Assembly (NCBI GenBank): GCA_009760855.2
Contig: WPIO01000008.1
Coordinates: 2,254,501-2,318,500, forward strand
DNA length: 64,000 nucleotides
Direction: 5' to 3'
Source: Cristatella mucedo
Taxonomy: Eukaryota; Bryozoa; Phylactolaemata; Cristatellidae
In this document: positions 23,401 to 32,099 of the stretch, piece after piece
Layout: the number at the start of each line of letters is the position of its first letter
How positions within the stretch are numbered: the stretch's first letter is position 1
Program-made: the position numbers and the translations under genes
The notes under the pieces: generated by a model
Told to the model about the DNA's origin: nothing
Database searches by the model: none
The model's input: the letters and a program-made list of their open reading frames with translations, nothing else

Positions 23401-25703
23401 GCCGAGCTTGCTGATAAGCCTTCGCAATCATCAGTTACCCGTCTTTTGCTACACATGGCATCGGGTTTGCTCTTTGCACGTTAATGGGGTTTTTATGTGT
23501 TAGTCAGAAGCACAAAGCTGATTGCAACGAGTGAACAGCATCCAAAGAACCTGGCCCAGGTTTAACTGCTGCTTGCGAAACCTGTACTTTTGGCTGGCCG
23601 TTGAATGGACGTTTTTTCATGTGCTGCAGTGGTTCGTGACGCTCTCTTCCGAATATCAAGTAGGACTACTTTCAAGCTACTAATGCGCAACTCCCGCGAT
23701 TACTGCTCCAAAATGCAGTCAAAGCTGGTCTATGGACCACTTACCACTCAGACCAAGTGCCACCTGCTCACAAAGTCCACTTTCTGCTATTCAGATTCAT
23801 GTGATTTTACTTATTTAAGCTTTACTCAAGCTTCGATTCTCCAAAAGAGTAGCAACTATTGACCGTTTATTTGGCTGGCATTAGTGTTTTGCCTTATTTA
23901 GATATGCATGGGTTTCGGGCTACCTGATACATGCCCAACCTTTCTGTGTAAAAGTTTTGAAAAGCAGAGAGGCTTTTGCATTTACATGACTTTGCTGCTC
24001 TAATGGTTTGATACACTGCATGCCTGATTTGGCAAGAGCTGTCTTGTGCTTCTGATTCTGTCTAGACGTATATCCAGCGGAAGACACTAGAGTACACTTG
24101 TCATACGGCTTTTTTTGTCGCCATCGTGCTCGTCCAATGGACAGACCTTCTCATATGCAAAACCAGGCGTAACTCGCTGCTTGATCAGGGGATGCTGTAA
24201 GTACTGCTTCAGGCACCACGTGGCTTCGAGCTATTCTTTGTAGCATTTACAAGCTGCCAAAGGTCATGCTTCCTTTATAGCATATGTAAAGTGCCTAGAA
24301 AAAGATAAGGCTTTCTGAAGGCGCTATGTATAATTATTATTAAAGGTAAACGCTAGGCCTGCGGAAGGGCATGGGAGCACCAATACCTGTTGATTAACTC
24401 TGTTGATTCCTTTTATTCATTTGAATTCGCATGACCGTAAAAAAATTCTGTGCCTCATAGCAATCGGCGGCTAATAAAAGCATAATTTGGGAAGTAGAAT
24501 CGGAAACTCATAATGGTCTTTTGTTTTAGCCGAGCTGTGGGTTTTTTAATAATCTTTGTGGGGTTACATCGCCCTAGACACAATACAAGTAATAAAAATA
24601 CACTGTTTAGATGCTACTATTAGCAAGATTATTGGAGCTATCTGTAATAGCCACATAGTCTTTGATATAGTGGCAATATTACAATGCATTTCTTAGCGAT
24701 TCGTACAGTGAGTAGAGGCCAAATAAATACTTTTAAGTCTGAGAGTAAGAATCTTTGATGAAACAAAACACTGAGCCCCCTCCCGTTACCTGATGGTTCG
24801 AATTCAGTAGTCGCCTGAGCTGATTCTGATGTACTGCCGTGCCATTAGCAACTTCACGAGGCCCCCAGAATCGACTCTAAGCAAGGAAAATAGATTGATC
24901 ACAGGCACTGGGGATTTCGATACCTTCAGTTGCTGTGCATGCCGTTAGACTGTTGTGAGGGAGCAGTGATTGCATCCATTCGTTCGCCAAAGCCAGCTAA
25001 GCCCTGTGGCTGCTGTCGCCCATTCAGCCTCCAGGTTCTTGACTAACCGACACCGCAGAAGGCACCAATCTTATGCTTCCCAATATGCTTCTCACGTAGA
25101 TTCCTGTTTCTCTGCTTCAATTTCTGTTCTGAGAAATCTGTAACAGGATGCTAAAGGCAGGAACCAGTAAGCAGTAAGCTCTGAGACGTTCATTAAAATT
25201 AAACGTGTTGCGACCCCGTATTTCCCAGGGTTCCCTTTCGGCTTTTTTGTTCAATTTTATGACTGGGAGAAGCACTGTGCTAATAATATAAAAAAAATGA
25301 TGTACTGAACAGTAATCAGAATGCTGACAGTCAGGTACACTGAGTAATAATACCTGGATTTTGATCTTTAAGCAGATGCAAATCCACTCGGGAGTCATCA
25401 GCCTTACGTCAATTAGATGGATTATTAGATTAACCAAGCTTAAGCTAAATCAGCTTGGAATGCTGCTACTTGTAGAAAGGTTGTAAGCTACTACCAATTT
25501 AGCCAAAATTGTCAGACTGACGTTCTTGGAATTTTTCTTTACAGTAACTGGCATCTGAACCATGCTCTCTGGTTTGAGACGGCTCTTGCTTGCTTCCTGA
25601 GCTACTGCCCTGGACTAGACTATGTATTTCGGATGTATCCGTTGCGGTGAGTACTTAGTGCCTATCATAAAGCTAATTGTACGCTGTGATTTGTAATCTT
25701 TGC

Positions 25704-25755
<52 letters not shown>

Positions 25756-28700
25756 GAACAAAGACTTATTATAAAAAGAAACTAAATTCAAAAACCGTGT
25801 CTTAATACTGGTGAAAATTTTGACCTAATAAAATAAAATCTTTATAATAATGATCACAATAATAATAAGTATGTTTTACAGCGCCACGAGAGAACTTAAT
25901 CGCTATTCAGTCGCTTCACTAATTGCTGCAAGAAAAGCAGTTTCCAATAGCTAATGAAAAGCAAGGTATCGGGCTTAGACAAGCATGCACAAGTATACAA
26001 AGGGTGCTCAAGGTAACTGGTAGTATCTCGTCTTAACAACACTCAATCATGCACAGGTGAGCAAAGTGCAAAGCAAAGCTTGATCTTTCGCTTTGTGCAG
26101 GTAAGCAAAGCGCGAAGGATAAAAGATAGGTTCACGCGCGCACCCCCTTTGCTCATATATGTTGCTGCTGCGCTTAGACACGACATGCACAGTTTTATAG
26201 CTCACAACCACAGAAAAGAACAGTGGACTTGGACAAAGCAAAGGCTGTGGAGGGAGGGGGCAGGTATAAATTCAGCGTTTAACCTATAATGGAAGGCTTC
26301 TTCAAGGTACACTGTTCTCACAGTATGCTCTTCTCACCGTCCAGCAATGGCTCCACATCAAGCAACATATCGACTTCAAGGTCTCGTCACTTACTTTGAG
26401 GTCTCTTCATTCTGTTGCTACAGCCTAACTATCCAAACTACTTTCGAATCAGGTTAGGCATTGTACCTACAACCTTCTTTTCTGACTCAAGTCGCTTAGC
26501 TGTGCCTCGTACCAACCAATCTCAAATCCTTTGAAAATCGTTCCTCTAGTTCGTATTCTCCAATAACCGGGAACTTACTCCCGAATGATGTCACGACATC
26601 CCCTTACTGGCCGACATTTAAAAAGAAGCAAAAACGCCCCTGTGCCTCACTGTTAGCTTGCTGGGTCCATCTGAATCGTTCTTTGTGTTCTTATTAGTCC
26701 TGATGCTGTGCATTTTATCACTAACCATATTGACAAGTTTCCCTTACTGCTCATGTAAAGTACCAAGAGAGAGATTACATAGTTCCCTGAGGGTGGTGCT
26801 ATGCTAATTGTTGCATATTAATAATAGTACTATTATAGAGAGCCTTCTCTAATTTCTTCTAGTAGGTATAGGCCTAAAAAACAAGAAACAAAAATTACTA
26901 ATCTGATACTCTCAAAACTTTGATTGACGAGTGAAACCTAAGACCACTGTGCTAAGCACTGCACCATCAGCAAAGTGTTATGGAGGTTTTATGTTACGTG
27001 ATCATAGACCCCATAACTAAGGTTACTATATACCATACACCAGAAAAGGCCACACCTCGCACGTTCTCAGTGAACTCTCACGTGTAATTCACTTTGCCAT
27101 TGCTAGAAGTTCATGCACACTGATACACACACACACACACACACCCTAGGGCTTGAAAATTGCATTTGACCACTTAATGTCGATTTTCTTTTGCGCGAAA
27201 CTCAAGATTCAGGTTGTCGAATAAGAGAGAGCCGGTGCCTCGCCTGCAATTAAATAACCGATGCTCAGAACCTGGAATGTGGCGTCGATCTATAAATCAG
27301 AGTTCGGACAAGTAAGCGGTACGTTTAGACACACGTAGGACAGGTTTTCACCGGCTAAATTTGTATAGCCAAGTAGATCATCAGATTTTCTTTGTCATTG
27401 ACAATCAAAAACATGTTGCAAAAACGAAAATGACTCGAGGCAGCATGCAATAACGAAAAGCTAAAAGGTTTCTCCGGAATAATTCAAAAATATATGTATA
27501 CTTGCATGCGGCATGTGCCTTAATTTGAACAAGTATATAGTATATGTGCTTTAAATTCATTTCTGGTTGCTGCTGCGTTTACGGCGATTATTGGCCTAGT
27601 TTCCGTTTATTTCAGGCAGCATAGATCCGCAAGTTGCACATTAAAGTGAAAAGTTATAGGGGGCCTATTAAACTGCCTCATTTATAGGTCGGCGAGAGAG
27701 TCGTAGCGGTTTCCACTCTGCTTAAGACCGGCTGTAAAAGAAAAGTGCCATATAACTCAATCCAATGACCAGGGTCGTAAAGTTTGAGTATTTAACGGCT
27801 GGGCTAAGATTTGATGGTTGAAAGGAGTCTAAAGCTATATTTACTCTTTCAAAGTTGCGTTTGAAAAAATAGCAAATTAGCAAATTCATCAAGGAAATTT
27901 GGTCAAGAGCATCGAAGAACACGCGGCTTGTTAGTTTAGCTTGACATTGTAAGTTCAGGGTTAGGCGACTAATGGAGCATTTGTCTTCAAAAAGCTACGT
28001 ATTTGCCATAAAGTCAAGAAGTTTGTTTCTCAGAAACGCTTTGACATAGGAGAAACGGGAAAATGTATATCCACGAGTTTGCAGGACTCTTTAGCCCTCA
28101 ATTGCTGCTGCCACGTATATGACTCGTTGCAGTAATATTGAGTGTTTACGACTTCTAGCTGACTCGCCGTAAAACCGGGCTGCATGCTTTTCTTCTATAA
28201 GAGTCATCTGTCTGAGGCACAGTATAGCTCTCCAAGAACCACGCTAAGTAGACAGGGTTGATTGCTGGGCTGCATGTGCCACAGCGATCAGTCCAAAAGC
28301 CCTGGCATCTTTCGTACTTAATCCGCACAAAATGATGATCAGCAAAAGAATCTACGAGAACTTTTCCTCGCATTGAGCTCCGATCTAAAGTTGCTGCCTT
28401 TCAAGTCCTAAGCGTGCTGCTACGCATCCAGCTCTAGGTCATCTAGCTCTAGTCTAGGGGATGAGCACCGTTAACTGAGCACCGATAACAGCAATCCGTT
28501 TAAAAATGTCAAAGCTACAAAATATGCGGACTCAATGCGTTACTCGCGGGTTCTGAGAAATATCGCATATGATTTTCTTTTTTCTGCGTGACCGTTGCTC
28601 GAGGGCTAACAAATGAAAAAATAAAAATCAGAGCTAATAATTCTGCCACCGATGCCAAACAAAATCACATTCGCTCTTCCTGTTTGACGGTGTTATCGCT

Positions 28701-28972
28701 CACGTTCTTCAGCTTCCTTTTTTTTGTGTTTGCATATTAAAGCTCGTTTTAAATAAATTAAATAAAAATATTTTAACTGTAATATAACAGGCGTGTCTTA
28801 GGAAACGCGCGATGGAATGAAAGAGTATAACCTCGAAAACATGTGTTGCAGCTTAGTGCACTGGCTACCTGCACTACCATTTTCTGTATTCATACTGGCA
28901 TTCGACGAGCTGCGAAAATACCTTATACGAAAGCATCCAGGAGGATGGGTAGAGAAAGAGTCATACAGCTGA
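1655..28972 (+). CDS. Na+/K+-ATPase alpha-subunit paralogue 'alpha-A' with altered cation sites (15 exons, 5' end missing)
   Basis: This is a P2C-type ATPase of the Na+/K+-ATPase alpha family, expected to be a ten-helix membrane protein paired with a beta subunit. The exons are 1655-1861, 5752-5865, 8434-8568, 8724-8841, 9788-10056, 12131-12329, 13062-13303, 16045-16240, 18592-18767, 18924-19320, 21935-22191, 22305-22574, 24066-24196, 25545-25646 and 28852-28972. They sum to 2,934 nt, an open frame of 977 residues plus TGA, and every intron is [36 protein letters not shown] and SYGQEW are all present. The M4 motif reads PVGL instead of PEGL. M5 reads TSTIPQ instead of TSNIPE. M6 reads ISLGTD instead of IDLGTD. 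Four cation ligands are therefore lost. The lysine-rich N-terminal exon is not recognised. The open frame argues against a pseudogene, although several splice donors are weak. The family call is certain; loss of transport is inferred. Confidence 0.93.
2157..2422 (+). repeat. Polypurine (GA-rich) tract followed by (TG)n
   Basis: About 210 nt of GA/GGA-rich sequence with short GGAT runs is followed by about 18 TG units, in alpha-A intron 3. Open frames over it are repeat artefacts. Confidence 0.9.
2875..3058 (+). repeat. SINE-A copy (tRNA-derived)
   Basis: It has the same head (GAGCCGTGATGGCACACT), B-box GGGTTCGATTCC and body as the copy at 840. It lies in alpha-A intron 3. Confidence 0.8.
3062..3705 (-). 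mobile_element. L2-clade LINE, 3' end
   Basis: The - strand frame reads [20 protein letters not shown], then [20 protein letters not shown]. This is the C-terminal region after the reverse transcriptase of L2-type LINEs. The element is decayed and 5'-truncated. Confidence 0.8.
3844..3973 (-). repeat. SINE-B copy (tRNA-like head, L2-type tail)
   Basis: In - orientation it has a tRNA-like head with GGCTCGAGCCC-type B-box and a tail ending AAGCGCCCTGAA...AGGGCGCTATACAATTGAATT, which resembles the L2 LINE tails here. It abuts an L2 reverse-transcriptase fragment. Confidence 0.7.
3976..4800 (-). mobile_element. L2-clade LINE, reverse-transcriptase part, split by an insertion
   Basis: The - strand reads [14 protein letters not shown] (RT catalytic YADD mutated to YAND), and about 340 nt further on [39 protein letters not shown]. 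The two halves are separated by 4201-4541. Confidence 0.75.
4201..4541. mobile_element. Unclassified 341-bp insertion with 7-bp target duplication
   Basis: The insertion interrupts an L2 reverse-transcriptase frame between LYL and FDSSQ. ATAGGTA flanks both sides (4194-4200 and 4542-4548). I see no terminal inverted repeats, coding capacity or tRNA-like head. Confidence 0.5.
5752..5865 (+). CDS. alpha-A exon 4: M2 helix
   Basis: The exon has an acceptor TTCGTTCAG and a donor GTAAGT and is 114 nt, the same length as in alpha-B. It encodes [15 protein letters not shown], then [17 protein letters not shown]. The family's usual VTGCFSYYQEAKSS is altered to [14 protein letters not shown], while the end of M2 is recognisable. 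Confidence 0.92.
5990..6425 (-). mobile_element. L2 tails (two short - strand 3' ends)
   Basis: Two truncated tails at about 5990-6140 and 6355-6425 share the AAGCGCC...GAGATT...GGGCGCT core and TAA repeats. Confidence 0.7.
6415..6725 (+). mobile_element. Second LINE family, 3' fragment
   Basis: It shares TCTCCAGCTGCCGACTATGG, CTACTTCCATGCTACTCACT-like and GTGGCTTTGTGGAGTTA segments with 43750-44260 and 44790-44990. This is a LINE family distinct from the main L2. Confidence 0.6.
8434..8568 (+). CDS. alpha-A exon 5: first half of the actuator domain
   Basis: The exon is 135 nt after TTTTTAG, with donor GTGCTG. It encodes [20 protein letters not shown] followed by the GDRIPADIR motif of P2C pumps. 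The intron after it is only 155 nt. Confidence 0.93.
8724..8841 (+). CDS. alpha-A exon 6: actuator TGES motif
   Basis: The exon is 118 nt (phase 0 to 1). It encodes [15 protein letters not shown], with the TGES dephosphorylation loop intact, then [16 protein letters not shown]. The donor GTTCGA is weak compared with GTGTGA in alpha-B. Confidence 0.92.
9788..10056 (+). CDS. alpha-A exon 7: M3-M4, with the M4 glutamate replaced
   Basis: The exon is 269 nt, the same as in alpha-B. It carries M3, then M4 ending in [15 protein letters not shown]. The codon at 10033-10035 is GTG (Val) where the family has the cation-binding Glu of PEGL. A single-base change from GAG would explain it. The rest of the helix is conserved. 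Confidence 0.95.
10285..10975 (-). mobile_element. L2-clade LINE, 3' end
   Basis: A - strand 3' end with [12 protein letters not shown]-like and [13 protein letters not shown]-like remnants of the L2 C-terminus, in the alpha-A intron after exon 7. Confidence 0.7.
12131..12329 (+). CDS. alpha-A exon 8: phosphorylation site
   Basis: The exon starts after TTTTGCAG and ends in ATCG before GTATGC. It encodes [16 protein letters not shown], then [20 protein letters not shown]. The phosphorylated aspartate is intact. The end of the exon is two codons shorter than in alpha-B. Confidence 0.95.
13062..13303 (+). CDS. alpha-A exon 9: nucleotide-binding domain, first part
   Basis: The exon runs from acceptor GCTCGTAG to donor GTGATG. 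It encodes [13 protein letters not shown] and [18 protein letters not shown], then [24 protein letters not shown] is a core N-domain motif. It is one codon longer than in alpha-B. Confidence 0.93.
13795..14600 (-). mobile_element. L2-clade LINE with a nested L2 tail
   Basis: A - strand L2 3' end is broken at about 14156-14365 by a + strand L2 tail (TGTAAAGTGCCTAGAGCAAG). The flanks TACTGCTTGAT and AGCCAGTGCAGGTCGG are contiguous in other copies. Confidence 0.65.
14745..14830 (-). mobile_element. L2 tail
   Basis: A short - strand tail with (TAA)n and the AAGCACCCTTAGAGAAC core. Confidence 0.65.
16045..16240 (+). CDS. alpha-A exon 10: nucleotide-binding domain with KGAPE
   Basis: The exon runs from acceptor CCTTTTAG to donor GTAAGC. 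It encodes [17 protein letters not shown], with the ATP-pocket KGAPE motif intact, ending in GSLGERVLG. It is three codons longer than in alpha-B, in the variable stretch before the motif. Confidence 0.94.
17095..17240 (-). repeat. SINE-B copy
   Basis: A well-preserved - strand copy with head GAGCGGGTTTGGTCCAGCAG, B-box GGGCTCGAGCCCC, and tail GGAATAGAGATTAAGTTCTC. Confidence 0.78.
17450..18155 (+). mobile_element. L2-clade LINE, split by SINE-A
   Basis: The + strand remnants read [15 protein letters not shown] before the SINE, and [32 protein letters not shown] and LAFRSLHSF after it: the RT C-terminus, then the connecting domain. Confidence 0.75.
17757..17911 (-). repeat. SINE-A copy, inverted, inside an L2 LINE
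   Basis: A diverged - strand copy with B-box GGGTTCGAGTCC in reverse. It splits an L2 fragment at 17450-18150, so it inserted after the LINE. Confidence 0.7.
18155..18243 (+). repeat. SINE-B copy, 5'-truncated
   Basis: A + strand B-box region (GGGCTCAAGCCC), the GCATATGTGA linker, and tail AATAGAGATTAAGTTCCCC, joined to the end of an L2 fragment. Confidence 0.65.
18592..18767 (+). CDS. alpha-A exon 11: N to P domain hinge (MDPPR)
   Basis: The exon is 176 nt, the same as in alpha-B. It encodes [20 protein letters not shown], then [17 protein letters not shown]. The DPPR hinge is intact. The intron after it is only 156 nt. Confidence 0.94.
18924..19320 (+). CDS. alpha-A exon 12: P domain with a 14-residue insertion
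   Basis: The exon is 397 nt against 355 in alpha-B. It encodes [20 protein letters not shown], an Ala-rich divergent stretch, then [11 protein letters not shown] and [18 protein letters not shown]. The extra 42 nt keep the frame and fall between VGII and QLKDM. Third positions are markedly GC-rich. Confidence 0.94.
19640..20056 (+). mobile_element. L2-clade LINE, 3' end
   Basis: It contains TCCTTTGGAGACCGTGC and AAAGCCTGGAACTCCCTCCC (KSFGDRAF...PKAWNSLP) and the complete tail GAGATTAGGTTCTCTGAGGG with (TTA)n. Confidence 0.8.
20668..20742 (-). mobile_element. L2 tail
   Basis: A short - strand tail (ATAGCGCCCTCAGAGAACTC) just upstream of the 17-bp array. Confidence 0.65.
20840..21050 (+). repeat. 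Degenerate tandem array of about 17-bp units (TAAGAAGTGTC...)
   Basis: About 12-13 consecutive units of 15-18 bp each begin with TAAGAAGTGTC or a close variant followed by 5-7 variable bases. They lie in the alpha-A intron between exons 12 and 13. I recognise no transposon in it. Confidence 0.75.
21935..22191 (+). CDS. alpha-A exon 13: M5-M6, with three cation ligands replaced
   Basis: The exon is 257 nt. It starts [20 protein letters not shown]5 reads [14 protein letters not shown]: Thr at 22090-22092 for N776 and Gln at 22099-22101 for E779. M6 reads [10 protein letters not shown]: Ser at 22174-22176 for D804, while D808 is kept. By hand count it differs from alpha-B at 11 of 86 residues, three of them ligands. 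Confidence 0.96.
22305..22574 (+). CDS. alpha-A exon 14: M7 and beta-subunit contact loop
   Basis: The exon is 270 nt, the same as in alpha-B. It encodes [17 protein letters not shown]7, and a loop ending in [16 protein letters not shown] is the conserved contact for the beta subunit, so alpha-A probably still assembles with beta. Confidence 0.95.
22590..23315 (+). mobile_element. L2-clade LINE, 3' end
   Basis: The frame reads [34 protein letters not shown] and [16 protein letters not shown], then a tail with TTATTATTAT. It starts 15 nt after alpha-A exon 14. Confidence 0.82.
24066..24196 (+). CDS. alpha-A exon 15: M8
   Basis: The exon is 131 nt after GTCTAG, with donor GTAAGT. It encodes [17 protein letters not shown] and [16 protein letters not shown]. 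The Asp of QWTDL, equivalent to D926 of the third Na+ site, is kept. Confidence 0.93.
24265..24345 (+). mobile_element. L2 tail
   Basis: A short + strand tail (AAGTGCCTAGAAAAAGATAA, then GGCGCTATG) soon after alpha-A exon 15. Confidence 0.6.
25545..25646 (+). CDS. alpha-A exon 16: M9
   Basis: The exon is 102 nt after CTTTACAG, with donor GTGAGT. It encodes [20 protein letters not shown], then [14 protein letters not shown]. The Glu of WFETAL, equivalent to E954, is kept. Confidence 0.94.
25709..25752 (+). repeat. (AT)n microsatellite
   Basis: About 22 AT units shortly after alpha-A exon 16. Confidence 0.95.
25845..25930 (-). mobile_element. L2 or SINE-B tail
   Basis: A short - strand tail (CAGCGCCACGAGAGAACTTA) with ATAATAATAA. 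Confidence 0.55.
26295..26840 (+). mobile_element. L2-clade LINE, 3' end
   Basis: A decayed + strand copy with LRSLHSV-like, NLKSFENR-like and GNLLPNDV-like remnants and a diverged tail, in the last alpha-A intron. Confidence 0.65.
28852..28972 (+). CDS. alpha-A last exon: M10 and C-terminus
   Basis: The exon encodes [20 protein letters not shown], then [11 protein letters not shown] and TGA. The usual C-terminal pair Tyr-Tyr (ETYY) is changed to ESYS. It follows acceptor GTTGCAG after a 3.2-kb intron. Confidence 0.94.
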
Positions 28973-28993
28973 AATCCGGGAAATCAAAGGACA

Positions 28994-29097
28994 AATAAAA
29001 TCGTGTCGATACACCGAGAAGTTCACGTGTTTCAAACGGCGGCGTTTTGGCTAGCTTGCCGAAGACATTTATTCGCCCACGAAAATATTTAAATAAA
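28994..29097 (+). terminator. Candidate poly(A) signals of alpha-A
   Basis: AATAAA occurs at 28994-28999 and 29092-29097, that is 22 and 120 nt past the stop codon. The second is the more usual distance. Confidence 0.45.
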
Positions 29098-29819
29098 TGA
29101 ACCATGTTATTTAATTATGATTCATTGGCTTTTAGCGCGATAATATTATGTGAACACTAAAGCCCTTGTTTAATTGGGTGCAGCTTTCAAGCAAACTGTA
29201 GAAACCCTATTGGATTGTAATATAATTTATTTTAGTCGATGTAGAACAATTCTAATGAAAAGCTGATTTTTAGGAACAACACTTTTTTGCTCAGATAAGC
29301 GAGAGTTTATCAGGGTGTACTTGTACTGGAATCAGCCACACAAGTAATGGCAATCTGTTGCATAGTAAACGAATAGATTCAAGGTAAGGCCAAGTCATGT
29401 ATTTAGTACTTTGGCTTGCTCTAAAAACCATTGCTGATAGGATAAAGATAGCAGTTTGATCTCACTTCAGCATTTCTATGTTTATCCCGATGATTTGCTG
29501 AATATTTTTAGTGCAACACTAAAGATTTAATAATATTGAACTTACAGTGACAGCTTGGTGTCAGGTCGGAGATCTAGATCTCTGTTTCTTGGTCAGCTCA
29601 GCTGCAGCCTTGTTTCAGCCTATCATCTCGTATTTCAGCCACAGCTGCGATATTGCTATGAAAGTGCAAACCTCTATCTCTAGCGGAAACTCATTTCCAG
29701 AGCAATGAATACTAGATGTGTATTGCACAAAGATGAAGCAGTAGTGCTGTTACTGTAGGAAGAGTCCGGATCAATTAGACAGAGTGCAAATGGACGGCGG
29801 GCAGAGAAGCATTTAACTA

Positions 29820-29876
29820 ATAAAGAGATCGATTTCTCTGAGGGCGCTTTATCAAGTGTATTATTATTATTATTAT
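29820..29876 (+). mobile_element. L2 tail inserted at the edge of a Tigger-like element
   Basis: CTCTGAGGGCGCTTTATCAAG with TTATTATTATT runs directly into Tigger-like transposase sequence. Confidence 0.65.
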
Positions 29877-31650
29877 ATTGCCGTCAAAGCCGGCATAAAA
29901 GATAAAAAGCGAAGTCCCTCATTTTTCCAAGCTAAAGCGAGGAGCCTCTTCAATGACTTCAGGAGGCAGCATAATGATCCATACTACGATCAAGATTCTA
30001 CTGTAAACCACAGCTGGTTTGATCGATTCAGGAAAGGACATTAATTCCACGGTATTAAAATCACTGGCGAAGCTGAAAGTGCAGATAGCTGCAGAGAACT
30101 TTAAGTAGGAGCTGAATAAACTGATTAAGGAAGAAAATTATTTTCCGGAATAGATTTTTAACATGTGTGGAACGATCCGTGTCTAGAAATTGTTGTGTCT
30201 GAGCGTACGTATGTATATACACACCATGAAGCAATGTGGATGTCTAGTTTTAAGGCTGTTAGGGTATAGGCTGCCTTTGCTTCTCGGAGGACACGTGGCT
30301 TCAGGCTTCAAGCTTCAAGCATTTCCTGATTTATCATTCTGCAGACCCTCTTGCCTTCAAGAACATAGACAAGAACACACTGCCTATGCGTAACCGTCAT
30401 TACCAGAAAGCATAAATGACAGCGGTACTTTTTGAAGACTGGTTCCCGTACTGTTTAACTCCAGCTGCAAGCATCTACTTCCGTGATAGGAGCACTCCCT
30501 TCAAAATCCTGCTGATTTTAAACATGTTTCTGGACACCCGAATCATCTTTGGGAGCCGGATCCAAACGAGAGTGGTTTTCATGCCACCCAGCACCACTTC
30601 TATCGTTCAGCCGTTGGATCAAGGTGTCATTGCTGCTCTGCTTTTAGAACCTCCTATCTGCGGCGTACGTTCGCTCAGGCTGTTGCAGAAAGTGGTCGGG
30701 ACATTGCTTTACCTGAATTTTGGCGCGGTTACAACATCCTACATACCATCAAAACATTCCGTGTTCGTTGCATGATGTGACGTTGACGTGTACGAACGGC
30801 GTCTGGAAAAAACGTTGTATACAAAAGCGTGCATATGTGAATGACTTTCAGTGTTTTGACAAAGACTGAAAGTGAATTAAAAGAAATTGCACAGAAAATG
30901 GTGGACTGAGTAAACAGCTCGAAATTGATATTAATACAGACCATTGTGGAGCTCGTTCATGAAGAATGTGGTGAGTTAACTAATGAAGAATTCATAGAAC
31001 TGTAAACTAAAAAAGAAAGACGAAACAAGTGATGACGAATCAGAGGTGGTGTCACGAAAGTTTAACATAAAAAAATGGCTGAGGCATTATCCTCTATTGT
31101 TCACGGAATGCATTTGGTAGAAAAAATGACTGCAACTTCGAACGATACGTTAAATTTGAAGACAAGTTGACGATTCCTTGCATGTTATTGTGAAATCTTC
31201 CAAGAAAAAAAAAGCAAAAACATTAAACGTTCGATTCTTATTTCGTCAAAATAGAAACCCAGCCATCAACTAGCAAAGCAGCTGATTTACCTCAGCCATC
31301 TACCTACCAGTCACGAGGGTTTAGACGAATAGGGGTTTATGATCTTCCAGCAAGATCGTCCAACTCTTTCTAACCCTCCTCCCAATAGTGCTCAATGTAC
31401 AGTACTACAATTACCCGTTCTGTATGCCCAAAAATACTCCACATTGTGGTATGTAAATTAATTCTCATTTGCTCCTTATATTTTCTTATTTATCTATTTG
31501 CAAAAAAATATTGAATTCGTTTGCCTCTATGTCTTCCGTCAGAACGTATTACATTAGAACGTATCATATACCATTCTCGACTTAAGAAAATTTGACTTAC
31601 GACAAGTTTTCCGGTCCGTATCTATTTCATAAGTCGGGGTTGACTATCTA
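29877..31650 (+). mobile_element. Decayed Tigger-like (pogo group) DNA transposon
   Basis: Transposase pieces are read in several frames: AGIKDKKRSPSFFQAKARSL, SWFDRFRKGH, GIKITGEAESAD, LLLGGHVASGFK, MTAVLFEDWF, FKILLIL and VVFMPPSTTSIVQPLDQGVI. The last is the hallmark DDE-region segment of Tigger/JRK-type transposases. The frame is broken many times, so it is inactive. A sequence near 31,650 ending ATAAGTCGGGGTTGACT may be the 3' terminal repeat. Confidence 0.8.
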
Positions 31651-31867
31651 TGGTCGCATTCTCAGCAATAATGCAACTTAATCAAGAAAACATAAAATTG
31701 GTCCGAGATAATCTAATAATTGTATTGGGTATCTTTCAAAAGACAAACATGTTAGAAATTGGGTCGGAAGTTCTGATGACTTTCACATAAAAGAAAAACT
31801 GATTATGCAGACCATGCCTATCCCGGATGTAAACAGGAAGCTAAATATCTACAAATAAAACATTAAA

Positions 31868-32037
31868 AATAATATCTATTTAAACAGCTTTTGTATAGCA
31901 ACAAAAGAGACATTACTGTTATCACCACCGCTTGCAGCGGCAATAAAGGATCGCTCACCGCTGGATTCGAACCCGTGACCTCGGGACCGAGGTCGTGAAA
32001 AGCAACCGCCTTACCTAGTGTGCCATCGCGGCTCACC
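31868..32037 (-). repeat. SINE-A copy, inverted
   Basis: A well-preserved - strand copy with head GTGAGCCGCGATGGCACACT and B-box GGGTTCGAATCC. It lies in the spacer between the two alpha genes. Confidence 0.8.
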
Positions 32038-32099
32038 AACAAAACATTTGTCGATCTGTTCATCGTACGCAACCTGTATCCCAACTTGTTGAACCTTGT

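Noticed and set aside
1655-28972. Alpha-A as a simple pseudogene
   Set aside because: Fifteen exons join with no stop or frameshift and intact catalytic motifs. The damage is limited to cation ligands, which is not how neutral decay looks.
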